DNA of 33,426 bases from Arthrobacter sp. (GTDB lineage Bacteria > Actinomycetota > Actinomycetes > Actinomycetales > Micrococcaceae), in assembly GCA_025464925.1 (NCBI GenBank), contig JAODMS010000172.1, positions 1-33,426 of the forward strand, written 5' to 3'. Below the pieces are notes generated by a model that searched no databases, was not told the DNA's origin, and saw only the letters and a program-made list of their open reading frames with translations. A program made the translations under genes and the position numbers. Numbering within the stretch: position 1 is the stretch's first letter; every line of letters starts with the position of its first letter. Below are positions 30,618 through 33,426 of the stretch, one piece after another.

Positions 30618-31190
30618 ATGGAATCCCTTCTAGTCCCCATCCTGATCCTGGCGCTCGTCGGAGCCAGCGTGTTGCTGGCTGCCCGCGCCCTGAGCCGCCG
30701 CGGAACAAGCCCTCGGCCGGAAACCGATACCCAACCCGGTGGCGACCCCCTGGAGCTTGCGCGCGCGGCAGCAGCCAAGCTCAGCCAGGAGCAGCACCGA
30801 CGCTTGTACGCGCTGATCGCGCAAGGACAGGCCATGGCAGCCATCAAGCTCTACTTCGAGGCCACCGGGGAGGGGCTCCGCGCCTCGCGTGACGCCGTCG
30901 GCGCCTTGGCGGCCCACCCACAGCCCTTCCGCCCCCCCGCTACCGAGCAGCCCGTTCAGGACGACGAGGACGATCCGCCCCAGCGTTTTTCCTACCGTTA
31001 CCGGGCGATCGCCAGCAAGGGGGATGTCACGCGCGAGGTCAGCAGCAACATGCTCAATGACGAGATCTACGGCCGCATCCGCACGCTGGCCAAAAGCGGC
31101 GACGCCGAGGGGGCCGCAACGGCCCTGACGCGCCACTCGGACATCTCCATGAAACAGGCCCGGGAATTCATCGCACTGCTGAACGACTGA
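30618..31190 (+). CDS. Membrane-anchored protein with two L7/L12-CTD-like segments
   Basis: A 190-residue partner of the previous gene. Residues about 2-24 (ESLLVPILILALVGASVLLAA) are a membrane anchor, then a Pro/Gly linker. Two segments resemble the bL12 C-terminal helices: RRLYALIAQGQAMAAIKLYFEATGEGLRASRDAVGAL (segments, about 61-97) and YGRIRTLAKSGDAEGAATALTRHSDISMKQAREFIALL (segments, about 150-188). Between them is an acidic stretch (DDEDD) and a basic FSYRYRAIASKGDVTREV. It is three bases after the upstream gene, so an operon. The role is unknown; the repeated domain suggests docking to a partner at the membrane. Confidence 0.72.
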   Translation: MESLLVPILILALVGASVLLAARALSRRGTSPRPETDTQPGGDPLELARAAAAKLSQEQHRRLYALIAQGQAMAAIKLYFEATGEGLRASRDAVGALAAHPQPFRPPATEQPVQDDEDDPPQRFSYRYRAIASKGDVTREVSSNMLNDEIYGRIRTLAKSGDAEGAATALTRHSDISMKQAREFIALLND

Positions 31191-31198
31191 GGACCCTA

Positions 31199-31223
31199 CG
31201 GCCGCCCCGTGCGCTTCCGGCCG
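31199..31223. terminator. Possible hairpin between convergent genes
   Basis: CGGCCG at 31199-31204 and 31218-31223 can pair around a 13-nt loop, between the L12-like operon and the zf-TFIIB gene. Each arm is also self-complementary. No T-run is present. Confidence 0.3.
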
Positions 31224-31224
31224 G

Positions 31225-31495
31225 CTAGAAGTCGAACAGGTCTCCCAGCCAGCCTTCCTTCTTCTTGGGACGGCGATCGTCATACCGGGGCTGATCGTAG
31301 CGGGGCCGGTCCCGGCGCTCATCGTACCGGCGGTGCGGCGGGAGCCGCGGTCCCCATCAAATCCGCGGCTCGGTCAATAATCTTGTCGAGCTCGCCGCGG
31401 TCCAGCCATACCCCCCGGCACTGGGGGCAGTAATCGGTCCCGACTCCGCTGCGTTCGCTCATTATCAGGTCTACAGAATCCACAGGACACAACAT
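31225..31495 (-). pseudogene. zf-TFIIB domain protein gene, frameshifted
   Basis: Read from the ATG at 31495, the first 58 codons give MLCPVDSVDLIMSERSGVG, then DYCPQCRGVWLDRGELDKII, the full zf-TFIIB zinc-ribbon (C-P-x-D ... CPxCxGxWLDxGEL), and end at a TGA at 31321-31319. The next frame, one base on, is open from about 31350 to the TAG at 31225 and encodes RRYDERRDRPRYDQ, RYDDRRPKKK and EGWLGDLFDF, the Arg/Asp/Tyr-rich linker and KKK...FLxDLFDF tail typical of this family. So a gene of about 90 codons carries one extra base between about 31350 and 31320. It may be a real mutation, a sequencing error, or least likely a programmed +1 shift. Confidence 0.75.
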
Positions 31496-31555
31496 GCGCC
31501 GTCCAACGAACCGGGGCCGCGAAAGGGTCGATCCGGCGTACCCGGGCGCGAGTTG

Positions 31556-32182
31556 TTACTGCCGCCCGGAAATTCCTGCGAGCAGCTGTTCGAACGGCAA
31601 CGACTCCAGCAGGGCCGGCTTTTGCTGCGCCTGCGTTCCCTGAAGGAGACCGACGAACTCTCCGGCCGCCCGGTCGATCCGCACCGAGAGCGGCGAGCCG
31701 CCGTCGACGGAATTTCCCCAGTCTTGCGGGCCGGCGAAGACAGCGGTTGCGGCGATACGGGTGCGCAGGTAGGTGAAGAGGGGCCGCATAGCGAAATCCA
31801 GCACCATCTGGTGCCGGTCGGTGCCGGCAGTGGCGCCAAGCAGAACAGCCTTGCCCTCCAGGGACTGGGGGTCCAGGACATCGATGAACGATTTGAACAG
31901 GCCGCTGTAAGAGGCACTGAACACGGGGCTGACGGCGATAATGCCGTCCGATGCCTGGACGCCTGCGATCACCTCAGCCAGCCGCGGGGCGGCATAGCCG
32001 GTCACGAAGTTGTTGGCGATCTCCACGGCGAGATCCCGCAGTTCCACCACGTCGACGGCGGCGGCGTAACCCGACGCCGACAGCTGGCGCTCGACCGACG
32101 CGGCCAACTGGTCCGCCAGCAAACGGCTCGACGACGGGACACCGAGTCCGGCGGAAAGGACGGTGATGCGGCGGGTTTCCAT
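31556..32182 (-). CDS. NAD(P)H-dependent FMN reductase, CE1759-like
   Basis: A 208-residue flavodoxin-fold reductase. It starts ITVLSAGLGVPSSSRLLADQLA, with the S-x-x-SSS phosphate loop of the NADPH-dependent FMN reductase family, then IIAVSPVFSASYSGLFKSFIDVL (flavin site) and LEGKAVLLGATAGTDRHQMVLDF. It resembles the group I remember as CE1759/TIGR04037, which usually sits next to an LLM-class monooxygenase that it feeds with reduced flavin; none is adjacent here. AGGAG lies eight bases before the ATG at 32182. It is divergent from the DUF1801 gene. Confidence 0.85.
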   Translation of the reverse strand: METRRITVLSAGLGVPSSSRLLADQLAASVERQLSASGYAAAVDVVELRDLAVEIANNFVTGYAAPRLAEVIAGVQASDGIIAVSPVFSASYSGLFKSFIDVLDPQSLEGKAVLLGATAGTDRHQMVLDFAMRPLFTYLRTRIAATAVFAGPQDWGNSVDGGSPLSVRIDRAAGEFVGLLQGTQAQQKPALLESLPFEQLLAGISGRQ

Positions 32183-32324
32183 GAAGCGCTCCTGGTGTGA
32201 GGTAAGGCCGTTCGATACGTACTACATGCGTATGCATCTACCCACTCAAGCGACGCTTCCGGGTTTTTATTCCCCCGGCCCGTCCATGCCTGACAATTCC
32301 GGCGCCGTCTGCAACACTGCCCTC
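32183..32324. promoter_or_regulatory. Divergent promoter region, FMN reductase / DUF1801 gene
   Basis: This 142-bp gap includes a 19-bp element at 32215-32233 with inverted arms ATACG/CGTAT, overlapping ATGCGTATGCAT. It lies about 33 bp before the reductase start and may be an operator. No clear -35/-10 pairs are visible. Confidence 0.3.
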
Positions 32325-32747
32325 ATGGCTGAAAACAAAACCCAGGCGACTGGCGCCTCCGTGGATGAGTTCCTGGCGGCAGTGGAACATCCGGTCCGTC
32401 GGCGCGACGGCCGTCGGCTGTTGGCGCTGATGTCCGAGGTCACCGGCGAAGAGCCACGAATGTGGGGCCCGACGATTGTGGGGTTCGGCCGCTATCACTA
32501 CAAGTACGAAAGCGGGCGCGAGGGGGACGCCGCGGCCGTCGGCTTCTCCCCCCGGAAGGCCAGCCTCTCGCTCTACGGGCTGACCTACGGTCCGCAATCA
32601 GCGGAGCTGCTGGGCCGGCTGGGGAAGCACAAGACGGGTGCGGGCTGCCTGTACGTCAACAAACTCGACGACGTCGACGAGTCGGTGCTGACCGAGCTGA
32701 TCCGGAACGGCTACCGGCAGATGACCACCGTCCTGCACCACGGCTAG
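32325..32747 (+). CDS. DUF1801 domain protein
   Basis: A 140-residue protein. The core VDEFLAAVEHPVRRRDGRRLLALMSEVTGEEPRMWGPTIVGFGRYHYKYESGREGD is read in segments from residue 12, and the C-terminus has GLGKHKTGAGCLYVNKLDDVD-like RLGKHKTGAGCLYVNKLDDVD; both are typical of DUF1801 (an iron-chaperone/YdhG-like fold). The biochemical role is not known to me. The ATG at 32325 is chosen from family length; there is no Shine-Dalgarno, and an in-frame ATG at 32286 would add 13 residues. It is a single-gene unit on the plus strand between two minus-strand genes. Confidence 0.85.
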   Translation: MAENKTQATGASVDEFLAAVEHPVRRRDGRRLLALMSEVTGEEPRMWGPTIVGFGRYHYKYESGREGDAAAVGFSPRKASLSLYGLTYGPQSAELLGRLGKHKTGAGCLYVNKLDDVDESVLTELIRNGYRQMTTVLHHG

Positions 32748-32833
32748 GCAACTAAACCCCGGCGCGGGGCGCTTGGGCGATGACTGCCGCCCGCAACGGG
32801 CACGAGATGACGCCGCGTTGCTTAAAGCAGAAA

Positions 32834-32873
32834 GCCTCCGTCTTCGGATCCCGGGGGAACCTCAGACGGAGGC
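32834..32873 (-). terminator. Terminator of the ribosomal protein operon
   Basis: GCCTCCGTCT and AGACGGAGGC form a perfect 10-bp stem; in the minus-strand direction it is followed by TTTCTGCTTT. It ends the rpsR-rplI transcript. Confidence 0.75.
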
Positions 32874-32897
32874 GTTCGAGCAGTTCAGGACTGCTTT

Positions 32898-32916
32898 GGC
32901 CACAGAGGCTGTGGCC
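32898..32916 (-). terminator. Second hairpin directly after rplI
   Basis: GGCCACAG-AGG-CTGTGGCC is a perfect 8-bp stem with a 3-nt loop, 7 bp beyond the rplI stop. With the hairpin at 32834-32873 it forms a tandem pair; it may protect the mRNA 3' end or be the first terminator. Confidence 0.55.
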
Positions 32917-32923
32917 GAAGAAA

Positions 32924-33376
32924 CTACTTGCCTGCGACTACGTCGAGTTCGATCACAGCGGCAACGTCGTCGTGCAGACGGACGTTGGCCTGGTAGGAAC
33001 CGATCGACTTGATGTGTGCCGGCAGTTCAACCTTGCGCTTGTCGATGCGGCCAAGGCCAGCGGCCTCAACAGCGTCGGCTACGTCGCCCTGCTTGACGGT
33101 GCCGAACAGGCGTCCGGTCTCGCCAGCCTTGACGACGAGCTTGACCGGCTTGGCGGAGAGTGAAGCTGCCTGCTTCTGAGCGTCTTCCAGGGAAGCGTGC
33201 TCGCGGGCGGCGCGGGCAGCCTTGATGGACTCAACCTGCTTTTCGCCGCCCTTCGACCAGGTCAGGGCGAAGTTGCGGGGCAGCAGGTAGTTACGGGCGT
33301 AACCGTCCTTGACCTCGACAACGTCGCCAGCAGCACCGAGACCGGTTACTTCGTGGGTCAGAATGAGCTTTGCCAT
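32924..33376 (-). CDS. rplI: 50S ribosomal protein bL9
   Basis: A 150-residue ribosomal protein of normal length. The N-domain [38 protein letters not shown] (segments) with the G-x-x-G-D-x-V-x-V-x-x-GYARN-x-L-x-P motif is diagnostic; the long connecting helix (about 42-75) and C-domain ending [31 protein letters not shown] follow. The ATG at 33376 has AAGG about ten bases upstream. It follows rpsR by 17 bp, as in the usual rpsF-ssb-rpsR-rplI operon, and two hairpins follow it. Confidence 0.97.
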   Translation of the reverse strand: MAKLILTHEVTGLGAAGDVVEVKDGYARNYLLPRNFALTWSKGGEKQVESIKAARAAREHASLEDAQKQAASLSAKPVKLVVKAGETGRLFGTVKQGDVADAVEAAGLGRIDKRKVELPAHIKSIGSYQANVRLHDDVAAVIELDVVAGK

Positions 33377-33393
33377 GTTAGTTAATCCCTTCC

Positions 33394-33426
33394 TTAGCCG
33401 CGGCCAGCGCCGGAGTAAGGCAGCAG
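33394..33426 (-). CDS. rpsR: 30S ribosomal protein bS18, last codons (runs off the right edge)
   Basis: Only the C-terminus is present: [10 protein letters not shown] and a TAA at 33396-33394, in frame to the window edge. The ALLPY ending before a short basic tail is characteristic of bS18, and rpsR directly precedes rplI in most bacteria. The identification depends mainly on this position. Confidence 0.75.
   Translation of the reverse strand: MLPYSGAGRG

Noticed and set aside
31319..31330. Programmed +1 frameshift in the zf-TFIIB gene
   Set aside because: There is no recognised slippery sequence or stimulator beyond a CGA-TGA context; mutation or sequencing error is simpler. Kept only as an option.
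1..33426. CRISPR arrays, tRNA genes, transposons or phage genes
   Set aside because: Searched by eye on both strands; no regularly spaced repeats, cloverleaf-like sequences, transposase or integrase motifs were found.

Overview
The window is chromosomal DNA of a high-GC Gram-positive bacterium, most likely a Micrococcaceae member such as Arthrobacter or Pseudarthrobacter. This rests on codon use, GTG/TTG starts, tight gene packing and the style of the DnaB, bL9, CsoR and Pca proteins; no phylogeny was run. I saw no tRNA, rRNA, CRISPR array, insertion sequence or prophage gene.

Left part (1-9539): a minus-strand operon, qsuD > qsuB > pcaH > pcaG > pcaB > pcaD > pcaC, with overlapping or near-abutting genes. 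It should turn quinate or shikimate into dehydroshikimate, then protocatechuate, then through the beta-ketoadipate ring-cleavage branch. Upstream lie an IclR regulator (minus) and a divergent MHS-type major facilitator (plus), the probable importer. The control region shows two tandem 15-bp operator-like sequences before qsuD. Between regulator and transporter, two promoters share one -35 element and each spacer holds a CRP/GlxR-like palindrome.

Middle (9599-21601): an ATP-dependent DNA ligase of LigC type; a divergent pair of an LLM flavoprotein and a trehalose-synthase-like GH13 enzyme; a small orphan protein; a translationally coupled pair of an Asp-box beta-propeller and a MoaD/ThiS-like protein ending in Gly-Gly; a universal stress protein followed by a structured, terminator-ended RNA candidate; a csoR-copZ-copA copper module with a clear CsoR-type operator; a DUF2277 protein; and an EamA exporter divergent from a CGNR zinc-finger protein.

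Right part (21668-33426): an SsuABC/TauABC-like ABC importer with a divergent IclR regulator; two small membrane proteins; a MATE exporter; and dnaB. About 700 bp of non-coding DNA upstream of dnaB holds DnaA-box-like sequences and a near-perfect CRP/GlxR palindrome. Then come two membrane-anchored proteins with ribosomal L7/L12-CTD-like segments, a frameshifted zf-TFIIB gene, an FMN reductase, a DUF1801 protein, and rplI with the last codons of rpsR. The usual rpsR-rplI-dnaB neighbourhood is split here by five genes.

The strongest leads are regulatory (CRP-like palindromes, tandem IclR-type operators, the shared -35 promoter pair) and the unexplained small protein systems (L12-like membrane pair, MoaD-like/propeller pair, frameshifted zf-TFIIB gene). 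All functions are inferred from reading the sequence; no database search was possible.
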